A stretch of DNA of 64,000 nt from assembly GCA_035135055.1 (NCBI GenBank), contig JAVFHQ010000014.1, forward strand, positions 124,001-188,000. The letters run 5' to 3'. A program made the translations under genes and the position numbers. The notes beneath the pieces are model-generated. The model was not told where the DNA came from and ran no database searches. It saw only the letters and a list, made by a program, of their open reading frames with translations. This DNA is from Oleoguttula mirabilis. Lineage: Eukaryota > Ascomycota > Dothideomycetes > Mycosphaerellales > Teratosphaeriaceae. Each line of letters begins with the position of its first letter. Positions within the stretch are counted from its first letter, which is position 1. Positions 9,406-20,490 of this stretch are shown piece by piece.

Positions 9406-11389
9406 ATGGCGCGCGTCTCATTTGGTTCGCGCGCGGGCAGCGCAAGCGACTATCTCGTCGGCAACGGCGAGTTCGCATACCGGCAATCGACACTCAACGG
9501 TGTATACGGCTCGCTTAAAGAGCTCACCGACGCGCTCAGGACCGAGATCGAAGCATGCACCCAGAGCGAAGTGCCCGAGCTCACGACCTGTGAGCTGTCC
9601 ATACGCGAAGATGCGACGCTGCCTCTCTTGCGCCCAGCCATTGGCCCGTACTCTGATAGCGGCGCACACGATTTGCCGGCTGTCTTCAAGACGACATGGA
9701 CCGATGGCAGCGAAGGCTACCCGGGACTAGCTGCCACGCTCCCTAACGCACAAGTCGCATCTATTCTCACAGCCGGCGAAGGCCAGCCACGGCAGATCGT
9801 TCAACGCGCAGCCTCACGCGCCATCGTCCAGAGCATTGAGGCTACGGATGGCTTCAAGTACAGCTTCAACAACGCTTGGGCCGCAAAAGACGACGGCGGG
9901 TTGCGCTTCTCATACATTTGCCAGGACAGCATGCAGAACAAGGACAGACATGCGAACGGCTTTACGAAGACGCAGAAGCACCTGAAGGGCGAAGGGGAGA
10001 GAGGGCCCAGGAAGCCGACATACGACTGCAAGGGTAGCATCAGCGTCAAGTTCAGTGCTGTGAGGAAGTCTGTCGACATTTATTACAGGCATTATGCCAT
10101 CCATTCGAGTGTGGCGGAGAGAAGGCCAGCGCCTCGGCAGGCGCCGCGAGCGAGGAAGGAGAGAGTCAGCAGTGGACGCGAAGATGGGGGGCAGGTACAG
10201 CTGCGGCAGGAAGAGGACACAGGCGGTCTGCTCGGCACGTTGCAGGCTGAGCACTCTGCATATACAGAGCCTGCGAACATGCACCCTCCACCTGTGCCTA
10301 CGGAAGCCTCCAGCGTCGGCCGACCGCTGAAGCGCAAGCGTGACTCGGGCATGGGACCGCCACCGCCGCGTCAGGACCCGAGTAAGCCGCTGTCTCTTGT
10401 CGATCTACTCAAGCAAAGCGAGGATGCGAGGTCGCCTCCACCACCACCACCAGCGTCACCCACGCCAGCAGCGCCAAGTTACAACCCACCTCCGGTCGAG
10501 TACTCTCTCCCCTCATGGCAAGCACCGCCACCTCCACCGCCCGCGCCAGCGCATTTGCCTCCACAGCAAGCATCACAAGGAATGCGCTACCAGTCTTCGT
10601 CCAATGGTTCTACCTATGCTCCGCCGTACCAACCTCAGCAGTACCAACAGCAACCACCCTACCCAACAGTCTATGGACAAGCCGCACCCGTCGCGATACC
10701 AAGGACACCATCTCAGCCGGGGCCGAAGCAGGAATATAAAGGTGTTCCTAACAAGCATGCGCGCGGACAGGGTCTGTTCTCCACGCTCAAACCTGTGAGG
10801 AAGGAAGAGTACACTGCTTACGAACCGCATTTTGTGATGTACCACTCTGCGCGTGCGAAGACTAGCTGTCACAACTGCCGGACCAGCAAAAAGAAGGTCG
10901 GTCTGACCGCATCTACCAGGCATCCCTCGAATGTACGCTAACTCGGTGTAGTGCGACGAGAGCCGCCCAACGTGCGGTGCATGCGCCAGAACCGGCAAGC
11001 TTGACTGTGTCTATGAAGATGCGCCGACCAAAGCATCACCACAGTGGCAACCTGCGATCACGATGTCGGCTTCACCGCAGAGCGAGCTGCAAGGTCTGAC
11101 AGCGACGCCCGTTCAGCAGCAACCAGTACAGCAGACGCCGGCTCAATATGCAGCGCTGCAGACCCCTCCTCAATATGGGACGCAACAGATTCCGTCCCAG
11201 CCATCAATGCATGCACACACGCAGTACGCCACCCAGCAGACGAGCGCATCCGGCGGCTCTTCGCAAACGCTTCGGGCGAATTCACAGTCGCAGTCGCAGC
11301 CACTGTCTCACTCGCACTCCCTCGCATCGCAGCAGGGGCAGGGAACGGGTAGAGAGGGGAGTCCGGACCCGTGGTTTCCGCGGCGGTAG
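9406..11389 (+). CDS. Transcription factor with a Zn(II)2Cys6 cluster near the C-terminus
   Basis: Exons 9406-10896 and 10952-11389, 642 residues; intron 10897-10951 has a GCTAAC branch site and ends in GTGTAG. Splicing completes a fungal zinc cluster: Cys488-x2-Cys491-x6-Cys498-x6-Cys505-x2-Cys508-x7-Cys516. Such clusters bind DNA with two zinc ions; here it sits near residue 500 instead of at the usual N-terminus. The N-terminal 230 residues form a conserved-looking domain ending in YDCKGSISVKFSAVRKSVDI. A Pro/Gln-rich linker (about 330-470) and a Gln/Ser-rich tail flank the finger, typical of activation regions. The start is the first in-frame ATG; a longer frame begins only at a GTG. Target genes are unknown. 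Confidence 0.85.
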
Positions 11390-12477
11390 GGAGTAGACTG
11401 GCCGACCGCATGGCATACTGTGACGGAGGAGCATGCGCGTGGTTATGGGGTGATATGATCTTCATGTCCTTATGTTGTTGCCACAAACATAAGGTAGTCA
11501 TGGAATATGCGGCAACAAATCACGGTGCAGGCACCGATATGACACTCACACGGCCATAAGAAAGACGCTCTACGATATCATCAAGGATATTGCGGTGCAG
11601 CTATACCACTTTTTGCCCTGCGCCTTCCTCACTCGTTCACTTGTTCATGCAACGTCATGTGGGACAACCCATCTCGGCTTACTGGCGCTTATTCGGCCTT
11701 ATGGTAGCCTCCTGGAGGAAGTGGCTGTAAGGCTCGTGTGGAGAGCTGACTTCCGAGTTCACAGGACAATCTTAGGCCCGCGTCGCAACAGACGGAGTAG
11801 TTACCTTGACTTTAGTCCCAAACGTCATATCAACAACAACCCACGCGGGTTTCCCGAATCAGCAAACGCCCAGGTGCCGGCCATGGTGGCTTGCCTTGCG
11901 CAGAGTCGCTCACACGCCACTCTGCTCTCTTTATTAAACAACACTGCCATACCTCATGGGCGACCCACGTCGTTGCCTCGACATCGATCTGATGGCGACA
12001 TGAGATCCTGCCAGCTTCTCTGCCCTTGCACATGCCGAGAAGCGGACGTGACTGCGATACTGCGTGGTGGGCCGTTACCCATGCAGCCAAGCGACTGCCT
12101 GCTCTGCAAACGCACCTGCTGTTCATCGTCGACCCAAGTCGGGGTGTGTTGCTTCCCGCTGCCCTACATAAAGCCTTTCTCGCTGCACTTCTTCTTCCCC
12201 CTCTTCCTCTCTTCTCTTCACATCAGCTCGAGCGCAGCTATCCGAAGCATCAGTTTCTCAAGCACCGATCAACACAGCATCCCAATTGTTGCTTCCATAC
12301 CCACGAACAACACTCAGCCTCCCACGTTCGAGCACTTTGCATCCAACACCACCTTGCTGTCGACACCCGTCCAGCTTCTCAGACTCCAAACCAGCTTCTG
12401 TGAGTTCACACTCTCCCACTCACACCCCTAGCACCCACTGACTGTCATGCAGATCAACCAACCGAGCACCAGCCACC
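11390..12477 (+). promoter_or_regulatory. Upstream region and 5' UTR intron of the small secreted gene
   Basis: About 1.1 kb without a supported coding gene. An ACATAAAG TATA-like element at 12166-12173 is followed by a long CT-rich stretch, a layout common in strongly expressed fungal genes. A probable 5' UTR intron spans 12400-12452 (GTGAGT...ACTGAC...CATGCAG), ending 25 bases before the ATG at 12478. Confidence 0.5.
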
Positions 12478-13063
12478 ATGTACGGCTTCAAGAATTTCGC
12501 CGTCAGCCTCGGCCTGCTGACCATGGCCGTCACCAACACCGTGGCCGTGCAAGTCAAGTTCAAGCGCTTCAGCCAGCCGGACTGCGACAGCACCTTCCAC
12601 ATCGCCAAGGACACCAACCTCCACAACCCGCACTGCAAGACCTTCGATCACCATGAGCCACCATTTGAGAGCTACTGGGCCTACCCAGAAGATGACAAGA
12701 AGGATATGGACAACAAGTTGTGCCAGATCGAGATCTTCGAGGCGGCGAACTGCAAGGGCAACCCATACACGATGGGGGGTCAGTCTTCCTCCTACCTCTA
12801 TCGCTCGCCCGTGTGCTGACGTCCCCGCAGATCTCAAGGAAGCGCAGGGCTACTGCGGCAACACACTCAACAGCACTGGGCACGGTGGTCGCTCGGTCAG
12901 GATCAAGTGCAACGACGGTCCCAAGAGCATTCTGACCCTGCCGCCGACTCGGGTGTCAACCATCGTGATCCCAGTCTCAACCACGAGCATCCGGACCACC
13001 ATGGACAGGACGACCGTCACCCTTGTCCCGCAGCCTTCCAGCTGCGGCGAGTGCAGCACGTAA
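12478..13063 (+). CDS. Small secreted protein with eight cysteines
   Basis: Exons 12478-12778 and 12831-13063 (intron 12779-12830, GTCAGT...CCGCAG), 177 residues. The first 24 residues are a signal peptide (hydrophobic core VSLGLLTMAVTNTVAV). The mature protein holds eight cysteines, four per exon, ending in CGEC near the C-terminus, plus a Thr/Ser/Val-rich region that may be O-glycosylated. Size, secretion and even cysteine number resemble fungal effector-like or wall-associated proteins, but I recognise no family and assign no function. Without the intron the frame stops at GTGTGCTGA, so the spliced form is preferred. It is convergent with the NLP gene. Confidence 0.75.
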
Positions 13064-13755
13064 GCCGCTGCCGGCTTCCAGCGCCATACCCCTTCACAAC
13101 ACGACGGAGACGGATCCATGGATTGGCGTTACTTTGATTATGGCTTCTGGCGTCGCGCTTTTCTGTTTACTTTGACTGTTTCCAAGCGTTCGAGACACTC
13201 CGTAGCACCTAATCGGCCTCATGGCCTTCTTGTGACCTTGAGTTCATCGACCGTGCTCTCACTCCCTGTCTTGCAGGACATAGCTGAGTTCGGCTCTGCC
13301 GTTAATCTGAAATTCATTCCCCACGTTGCAAGTCCGACTTGCACCCAATTGCTACTTCCTTACTTGATCATGACTATTGCCATCATCAAACAGGGCCCAC
13401 TGCAGTCGCGGCCGGGCGGCATCGGGCAAACACTCTGCCGGCGCATTGAGGGGTGGATATTGGCTGCTGCTGGAGGCAACTTTGCACACTTGTTCGGATC
13501 TGCATGCGCGCGACGAAGGCGGTGCGTCGTAGAAAGACACTACAAGTAACCAATGGCGGTCATTGGCAAGCAAAGCACTTGCACTCACCGGCGCTGAAGC
13601 ATCGATTCATTGCGTACTCAGCTTTTTGGGCTCAATCATTCGTGGTAAGACAGCTGCAAAGGAAGACCACTTGCCAATCATTGCTGCGTTACAATGCTCG
13701 TCGATCGTTCAAGGCCTCTCGAAGCGTCTAACGCAACGAGATACGTAGCGTCCCA
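13064..13755. other. Intergenic between convergent secreted-protein genes
   Basis: About 690 bases between the 3' ends of two convergent genes. I see no further gene; it should contain both polyadenylation regions. Confidence 0.5.
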
Positions 13756-14638
13756 TCAAAGCTCAGCCTCCGCCAGATTGGTGTCGAAGTTGGCATCAAT
13801 GAAGGGCACGTTCGCATCTGGGATCGGTCAGTAGGCGGCACAGTCGGGAGATCAGCAGTAGAGACATACCGCCCCAGTCTTTGTCTGCTAGCGCCTCCTG
13901 TGCAACAGTCGGCATCGAGTCCCATGCTATCAGCGGCTGCAGGCCACCGACTGTATCTGTGAACCCACAGGAGTGGTCGAGGATGTAGTCCTCAGAGTAG
14001 TACTTGATCAGTGGGTGATCGCCATCCGTGTCTGGATCGGTCTCCGTCTGGTAATCGCCATGGTAGGATGCGGCCACACCCAACAGCGTCGCCACGGTCG
14101 ATTCTTCAGAGAGCCAAATGACGACGCCCTCCCTTGATTGCCACTGTCAGTGACGCTTTCAGAGTATAGGTTTGGAATGCTCAATTACCAATCGTAACGA
14201 TGGCCAATACCAAGCAGGCTCTCGGCCTCTGAGGGCTCGTCCTTTGGCATGTACCAGCTGTACATGATAGCGTAGGAACCGTTGTACGTCGCCGCGCGGG
14301 AATAGACTTGGCCAGTACTGGAGCTGCAATCACCGTCGGGCTCGCCGGTAGGAGCTAAACCAGCGCTGTCGTCGTTGTCAGAACATCGAACAAGTATAGC
14401 CCGTTCGAAGATCTCACCTCGTGTCGCCCGCCGCGTCAACAGCTGGGAATGGCACACAGCCATCCACAACATAGAGGTATGGCTGATACTGCAGCATCAA
14501 GGTCCCTTCGGTATTGTCGGGTACGGTCTCGGCGAAGCCCACCACCTTGTCAGCATCAATGTCACTGCGGCGGAGAAGGCGAGAAGGTGCTGCAAGGGCG
14601 AGTGTGATGGCCGCCAACGCGGAGAGAGCTCGGAACAT
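13756..14638 (-). CDS. Secreted NPP1/NLP-family protein (necrosis- and ethylene-inducing-like)
   Basis: Four exons: 14638-14418, 14365-14189, 14132-13870 and 13817-13756; introns are 52, 56 and 52 nt with GT..AG ends. The product is 240 residues with a signal peptide (MFRALSALAAITLALAAP). NLPs are secreted proteins; many damage dicot plasma membranes, while others are inactive. The conserved heptapeptide spans intron 2 and reads GHRYDWE, so the fourth position is Tyr where the usual form has His; its His2, Asp5 and Glu7 are kept. The YSWYMPKDEP segment upstream is also typical. The gene looks intact, with no frameshift. Cytolytic activity cannot be judged from sequence. A TATA box lies about 60 bases upstream. 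Confidence 0.85.
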
Positions 14639-15840
14639 GTTGGCAGGTTGAAGGCTCGTGGTATGTTCGACGAAGACGGTTTGCGGTGGCAGGCAAGTGA
14701 CTTATATACGTCGTGGGACTACTTACCTGTTCAATGTGGATCGTATGAGCCCCCAAGCGACTCCGCTCGACTCAGGCTTGTGATCTTGCGGCCGACGGGA
14801 GCGTGCTGTTGGGCTCGGTTGGGTGCGTTGCCATCGAGGTATAAGCGGTCTGTAAGCACCATTCATGTGGGTTCTGGTTCTGTGGCGCACGTGGTAGCGG
14901 TGCTGCATTACACTTGGCTGATCCTTTCGCACCTTCCGGTTCGCGAACAAACGTTGTGCTTCGCTTGTCTGAGTCCACCAGGTTTTTGCAGGCCATGTAC
15001 GAACGGTGTGCTGCACACAATTTCCGTAGAGTGCAAACACAGGGGTCCTTCACTCGATCACAGGATAGCCCTGGCCGAGCCTGAGGCGCTACAGTGGTAC
15101 CTTGTGCAAGCAACGTGACACAGCAGCTCCTTATGTTCAGATGTCCAGGAAAATTTGGAGGGTTCTTTCGAGCATCATGTGTCGCTGTGTGACAGAGCAG
15201 CTGTGCTCCTCCTTGATGTCCTCACCACTGGCGGCCACGCCGCTACAATCAAGCCCGACTGCCCCGCTCAGGCCTATTGACATGCTTGCTGTACCAGGTG
15301 TAGTCGGGACTCGATCCAACACGTGTGATATTGGTTTGACGTCGGAGGAGCTCGCCCTAAGCGAGGTTTGAGATCGCTCAGTGCACCTCCGGAGGTATGG
15401 CTTTTGTGCCTGAAGCGGCTGCCTCCAACTCTCCTTCGCGAGTGTACGTCGTGATCAGTGTCCGACACTCAGAATGCTCTTCAAGAACGCCCTCGGCCTG
15501 ATCGATGGTCCATACGCGCACGCAGTGCAAGATGGAAACGGGACCTGAAGGCTGAATGTAGAGCTTCGAATTTTCTCCACCTTCCTAATGCGGGGCCCCG
15601 TCTGGCCTATCTATATGCACTTACGGCGTTGGTTGTTAGCTTGGTCCTGGGAGTGTTGTCATGCTGCCGGACTCGGCAGTTGGCATGTCAAACAGTGCCT
15701 GTCGTTCGTCAGTCTCTCGTGAATACATTACCGGCGCAAATGAAGCGTGGCCGTTCCTCTCGAACGGCGAGGACTGAGGGCCAGTGCTCTTGAGACCACT
15801 TCACAGCTGCGCCTCCAAAGGAGCAGATCACGAGTAGACG
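14639..15840. other. Intergenic, promoters of NLP gene and amidohydrolase
   Basis: About 1.2 kb between divergent starts. A plus-strand frame at 15458-15793 has one hydrophobic stretch but no recognisable family, and I do not call it a gene. The only clear element is the TATA box of the NLP gene. Confidence 0.5.
14701..14708 (-). promoter_or_regulatory. TATA box of the NLP gene
   Basis: On the minus strand the sequence reads TATATAAG, 63 bases upstream of the ATG at 14638. Position and sequence fit a core promoter TATA box. Confidence 0.6.
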
Positions 15841-17157
15841 ATGGTCATGAAGCCAAATACGGAGAGGATCACCATCCACACCGATCTGCTCTTTGACTCG
15901 AAAGCGAAGGTCTTCGTCAAAGACACCTCCATCACCGTAGCATCAGAAACAGGTCTCATCGTCGAGGTCTACCAGCGCAAAGATGCGCTACCAGCCACTA
16001 TCAGCGAACCCGACATTGACCTCAGAGGCAGGTGCGTATTGCCCGGCTTCGTGGATGCTCACACGCACATATTCCTGCACGCTTACGCGGAGACACCTTC
16101 TATCAACCAGATGAGAGACGAGAGCCTGGTGGAACGAGTTATCCGTGCAACGAACCACTGCCGCACGGCGCTGCTGGCTGGCTACACGACCTACCGTGAC
16201 CTAGGTACGGAAGGCGCATTTGAAGCAGATGTCCATGTTCGTGATGCAATCAACCGCGGTATCATACCTGGCCCACGCATCTTCTGCGTCTCGGAAGCCC
16301 TGGCTTCTTCCGGCGGGTACGAGACCCGGCACGAGAACCGGATTGGTGGCGTACAAGTCCCGCGGATCTCGGACCCTTGTGACGGTCCAGTAGGTGTCAC
16401 AGCAGGCGTACGCAGACGTCTCGGCGCTGGAGCGGATTTGATCAAGTTCTACGCGGACTACCGCAAGCGTGCTCTTCGTTTCCCAACGAGCCAATGGCCA
16501 GGGTGTCCGGGTGTTCATTTTCCACCAGAACCGGCTGGGCTCCAAGGCGAGCGTAATCCGAACCTTCTCCTCTTCAACCAAGAGGAGATGAATGCCATCG
16601 TCGCGGAGGCCAAGACAGCCCGCGCACCGGTTGCGGCGCACGCTAGCACCGCCGAAGCCGTGACAATGGCGTCCAAAGCCGGCGTTACGACCATCGAGCA
16701 CGGCTTCGAGCCCATGGAAGGAACTAAAGCCATGCAGACGATGGTGGACAACGGCACAATCTTCGTGCCTACGTTAGCAGTTGTCGAGCTATACCTGGAC
16801 GTTGAGCCCGTCTTAGCGCAGGTAAAGGAAGCCTTCAAGAAGGGCGTTAAGCTCGCATGCGGAGGCGATACCGGCGCGTTTGCTCACGGCGACAACGCAC
16901 GAGAGATGGAGCTCATGCTTGACGCTGGGGTGCCGCTCGAGGAGGTGCTGACAGCCGCGACGCTGCATGGATGGGAGGCCTGTGGTGGCGACTGGTGCGG
17001 ACGAAAGTTTGGGTGGCTTGAGGAAGGGTGTGCTGCAGATTTGGTCGGGCTTGCTGGCGATGTGAGGAAAGACGTAAGCAATTTGCGGAAGGTCGAATTC
17101 GTCATGAAAGACGCAAAGGTGTGGAAGAAGGATGGCCAGGCCATTGGAATGGTGTGA
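15841..17157 (+). CDS. Metal-dependent amidohydrolase
   Basis: Single exon, 438 residues. The metal-site pattern of the amidohydrolase superfamily is complete: His74 and His76 in DAHTH, a candidate carboxylated Lys202 in DLIKFYADY, His267 (VAAHAS), His287 (IEHGFE) and Asp343 (GGDTG). N- and C-terminal beta segments flank the barrel, as in the imidazolonepropionase/prolidase-like branch. Enzymes of this branch hydrolyse amide bonds of small molecules or dipeptides; several fungal relatives act on aryl or acyl amides. I cannot name the substrate. No signal peptide is seen, so it is probably cytosolic. Confidence 0.88.
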   Translation: MVMKPNTERITIHTDLLFDSKAKVFVKDTSITVASETGLIVEVYQRKDALPATISEPDIDLRGRCVLPGFVDAHTHIFLHAYAETPSINQMRDESLVERVIRATNHCRTALLAGYTTYRDLGTEGAFEADVHVRDAINRGIIPGPRIFCVSEALASSGGYETRHENRIGGVQVPRISDPCDGPVGVTAGVRRRLGAGADLIKFYADYRKRALRFPTSQWPGCPGVHFPPEPAGLQGERNPNLLLFNQEEMNAIVAEAKTARAPVAAHASTAEAVTMASKAGVTTIEHGFEPMEGTKAMQTMVDNGTIFVPTLAVVELYLDVEPVLAQVKEAFKKGVKLACGGDTGAFAHGDNAREMELMLDAGVPLEEVLTAATLHGWEACGGDWCGRKFGWLEEGCAADLVGLAGDVRKDVSNLRKVEFVMKDAKVWKKDGQAIGMV

Positions 17158-17478
17158 GCTTCACTGTCGTTCTCTTTCGACTAGGCCGGGAGCAAGAGTC
17201 CACCAGATAAGGTGCGATGAAAGATACCCCCCAAGCATCGAGCGGATTTAGAGGTCCATCAGCACCGGAGGTCAAGTTCATGGCTAAGGGTTAGAGCACG
17301 GTTTGGCCGATGTGCGCTGACGAGCGTAAAAATGCAAGCAATATTGTACAGTGGTCAGCTCCATGTGGCCACGAGTGAGCAGCGCTTTTCCTGGTCCTTA
17401 CCAACAGCCGTGGCCTCGAGGACACCTATTTACGCCGCCTTTAGAGCCATGAAGTAGTTGGACGTCGTCCAGACGATC
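17158..17478. other. Intergenic between convergent genes
   Basis: 321 bases between the stops of the amidohydrolase and OMA1. No feature recognised. Confidence 0.4.
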
Positions 17479-18670
17479 CTAAAAGCGTGAAAGGCCGCCG
17501 ACCTGTCTTCGGAAGTCGTCCGCTGCAGCAATATTAGTACGAAGAACACCTCGCTCTCGAGATATCACGTACCGTAACCTATGGTACTCGCGCAACCGCT
17601 CTGCGCCCTCTTGTCCTCTGCCTCTGGCAGCCACTCCCGGATCTTCTCCAGCCGGTTATGATTGCTAGGATGCGTACTGAGAAACTGCGGCGGCGCGCCC
17701 TCGTCTTGCTCCTCCATCGCAGCCCACAGTCTCATCGCTGCCGTAGGATCATAGCAGCTCTCACTCATCATCAGGAGACCAATGTAGTCGGCCTCCGCCT
17801 CCTGCTGTCGACTCCCGGGCAGCGTGAATGCCAGGTTGACAGCTACCGATCCGAAACTCGGGTCCAGGCCGAGGGGAATAGACGCCACCATAGCCAAATT
17901 TACTAGTATGTAGCTCCCGCTCATGCGTTCAGCAGCATGGTGGGCGATATTGTGCGCAATCTCGTGGCCCAGTACAGCCGCCATGCCGTCTTCGCCCTCG
18001 GCTATGTCCATGATACCACGGAATACGAAGACTTTGCCTCCGGGGATGACGAAGGCATTCTTCATTGGGTCGTCGATGACGTGGATCTCCCACTCTTCGT
18101 CTTGTAGTCCGGAGTGTGGTACCAGGCGGTCCAGGACACGTTGCACAAGGCGATGCTCACGGGAGGATGCGGGCATGATCTTAGAGCCGTATTCCTCCAT
18201 CGTCTGCGCGTACATCTGTCGACCTTCGCTTGCTTCCCATGAGTAGGGTACCACGCGGAATCTGTAGCGGCCCGATATCTGGTGTCATGGCCGTACCATC
18301 AGCTTTGCCGCTATCACGGTGTCATGTCTGATCTTACGGGTACGGGCTCCAAGTTCGCTACGTAGAAGGCACCACAGGCCGCCGTCAGACCTCCGACCTC
18401 ATAGTAGAACGTCGGCCTCGCAGCCCATCTCTTAAGCAAGGCTAGCGTAGCCAGGAAGGTCTGGTAGTTGAAGACTTGTCGCCTGTACTGGCTCTTGCGT
18501 GTAGACTGTGCGAAAGCCCTCTGCTGCCACCCTCTCGCTGCCACATGCTGGCACAGTGCGCCGGAGCTCTTTCGGTACGTCTGACGGAACAGGACAGGGG
18601 ATCGCGAGCTTGCAGTGGTAAAGGTCCGAAGGCCAGCAGCGGCGGGCTGGAAGAGGTGCAGGGCGAACAT
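17479..18670 (-). CDS. OMA1: Mitochondrial inner-membrane metalloprotease OMA1
   Basis: Three exons: 18670-18338, 18278-17573 and 17522-17479, giving 360 residues. The N-terminus is rich in Arg, Ser and Ala and acid-poor (mitochondrial presequence), then LLKRWAARPTFYYEVGGLTAA precedes a short membrane segment. The M48 zinc motif is HEIAH at about 216-220, with a downstream QEAEADY glutamate ligand and STHPSNHNR, a standard OMA1 signature. OMA1 cleaves misfolded or stress-sensitive inner-membrane proteins when membrane potential drops. Intron 1 (18337-18279) joins EPVP to ISGRYRFR. The last intron (17572-17523) has excellent signals (GTACGT, TACTAAT, CTGCAG). If it is retained, the protein simply ends two codons further at 17565. 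Confidence 0.9.
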
Positions 18671-19085
18671 CACACGACCGGAAGCTCGCCAGGCCACTCG
18701 TGATTACGTAGAAGCATGCTCGGGGTTGAGCAGGTTACAGCGCCTCTAGAGTGCACTGGCGCAACAAACGGATCGCGTGCTGGCTGACGATGACGGGAAG
18801 GTTCAACTTCACGGACGCGACTCGGCGTTTGCGGAGACAAGACAAGGCTTGGCAACGAGAAGGTACAACAAGCAATGCTGTGGCGCTACCTCCCACAGCT
18901 TTATGTCCCATGGCCTACGCTCTTCGTGCTTTCATATGCAACAAGCGCCGCATCCCATGATACCAACTCACCAAGCACGCCGATTAGGCTGTAGCTTCCC
19001 TTTGAACGCCTCGCTCAGAGTCTCGCTAAGGTCCCATATTCACATCCAGAAGTGGTGCACACTGCCCGTCAGACATGCTCTACGC
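18671..19085. other. Intergenic upstream of OMA1
   Basis: About 415 bases between two minus-strand genes. It may hold an extra 3' exon of the SAT4-type gene, since a GTGAGC donor lies at its stop. Nothing else is recognised. Confidence 0.4.
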
Positions 19086-20490
19086 TCACCTATCATGGTT
19101 GAGCATCTCCTGCAAGCTGACTTGCCTGTACGCGTCCGGCTCTGACTTGTGGCGCGTATCGGTGCTAACGTGTACGTCCGTCGTCTTGTAGATAGCGCCC
19201 GGCTCCAGCTTCGGAGGTATCGCAGCCTCTGCCCTCGCCAGCTCGTCTTGGCTGCTGCTGCTCCTGGACGCATCATACGGCTGGTCGCCGTTGACGCTGC
19301 TCAGCACCTTGTCGTACCAGGTGTCGCCGTTCCGGGAGATGCTCGAGTGGGAGTTTGCGTTCTTACTTCCACTGCCGTTCATGCTCGCCCTGACATTGTT
19401 CGAGTGGTAGGTCCTCTCCGGCTTCTCCACCTGATGCGTGACGATCGCCGAGCTCCTATTCGGACCAGTCCACGCGCCATCACTCCGCCGACGCGCCCCA
19501 CCGTCGAGCGTGTTCGGCGTCGGAGACCGCGTGCCGCCCTTCACCCGGTGCCACAAGTCGAGGAATGGCACGCGCAAGGCTGGCAAGCAGCACACGATAA
19601 CAGAAGTGTTACCCTCAATCTCGGTCCACGTGAGAGCGATCATCGAACCCCAGGTCGGGTCGCTGCTGCCTGCGCTTGAGCGAAGCATGACCATGCGGAC
19701 AATAGACGCTGCAATGACGAAGGCACCAAGAGCGAAAATGGATACCAGGCCGGTTTTTTGGCCGCGTTGGAGCTTAAGATTGCGGATCAGTGGTATTGGC
19801 ATGAGGTAGATCTGGTAGCTGGTCAGAATTGCAATCGCTGTGTGCTGGTCAGATCCCCACTTACCACTATGTCCCAGAAGGTGTTGAAGGCCGCGTGCGA
19901 ATACCAGAAGGCCGTGTTGTTGATGCAAGTGCCTGGAGTTTTCCGATTCCATGTATGGTGCACCGGCAGGCATTGGAAGACGGTGACCAAAGCGAATGCC
20001 ACGGAGCCGGCCGCCACGATGGCTGCCACGGCAATCACAAGCCTATGGAAGCCCTTCTGGTTGAAGATCCGCAGGTAGAGGAAGCAGAAGGTGAGCTTAG
20101 TAAAACCTCCCAGTAGCTTGTAGCAGATCTGGTACAGGTAGAAGTAGAACATCGCGTCGGTGTAGGTCGGCTTGATGACTGCGATGTGCTTGCCGAAGCC
20201 ATAGTGAGCAGCCACGCCGCCGAAGACGGTTTGAATCACCAGGATTATGTAGGCGCATGCAGCCATGGCATCATCAAGACCACGCTGGCGGTGAGCCCAG
20301 CGCCATCCTTGGCGGAAGGCGAAAAAGCCGGTGGTGACGATGAGGAAGACGATAGATATGCTGATCTACCCATGCCGAAGGGTATAAGTCAGCTGATTTG
20401 TCAGAGATGGATTGTCTCCTTCGCACTTACAAAGGCTGTTGACCTGTTCGGCACGCTGTGCGTGAAAACACTTGGCTCTCCTGCTGCCAT
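19086..20490 (-). CDS. Integral membrane protein with fungal rhodopsin (SAT4/PTH11-like) domain
   Basis: Exons 20490-20431, 20365-19865 and 19811-19086, with introns 20430-20366 and 19864-19812; 428 residues. Splicing joins FNTFWDIV to IYLMPIPLI, restoring the characteristic DIVIYLMPIPLIRNLKL motif of the domain. Seven hydrophobic segments run from about residue 21 to 300, with conserved cysteines (FQCLPVHHTWN...GTCIN) between helices 3 and 4. The C-terminal 150 residues are hydrophilic and Ser/Asn-rich, probably a cytoplasmic tail. The family includes putative GPCR-like proteins of ascomycetes, most without known ligand. An alternative last intron could extend the C-terminus by about 15 residues. 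Confidence 0.82.

Noticed and set aside
11595..12431. A 278-codon plus-strand open frame
   Set aside because: It covers the promoter and 5' UTR intron of the small secreted gene, and the translation shows no recognisable segment.
14375..15118. A 247-codon plus-strand open frame
   Set aside because: It overlaps the well-supported NLP gene in antisense and its translation has no domain or family pattern.
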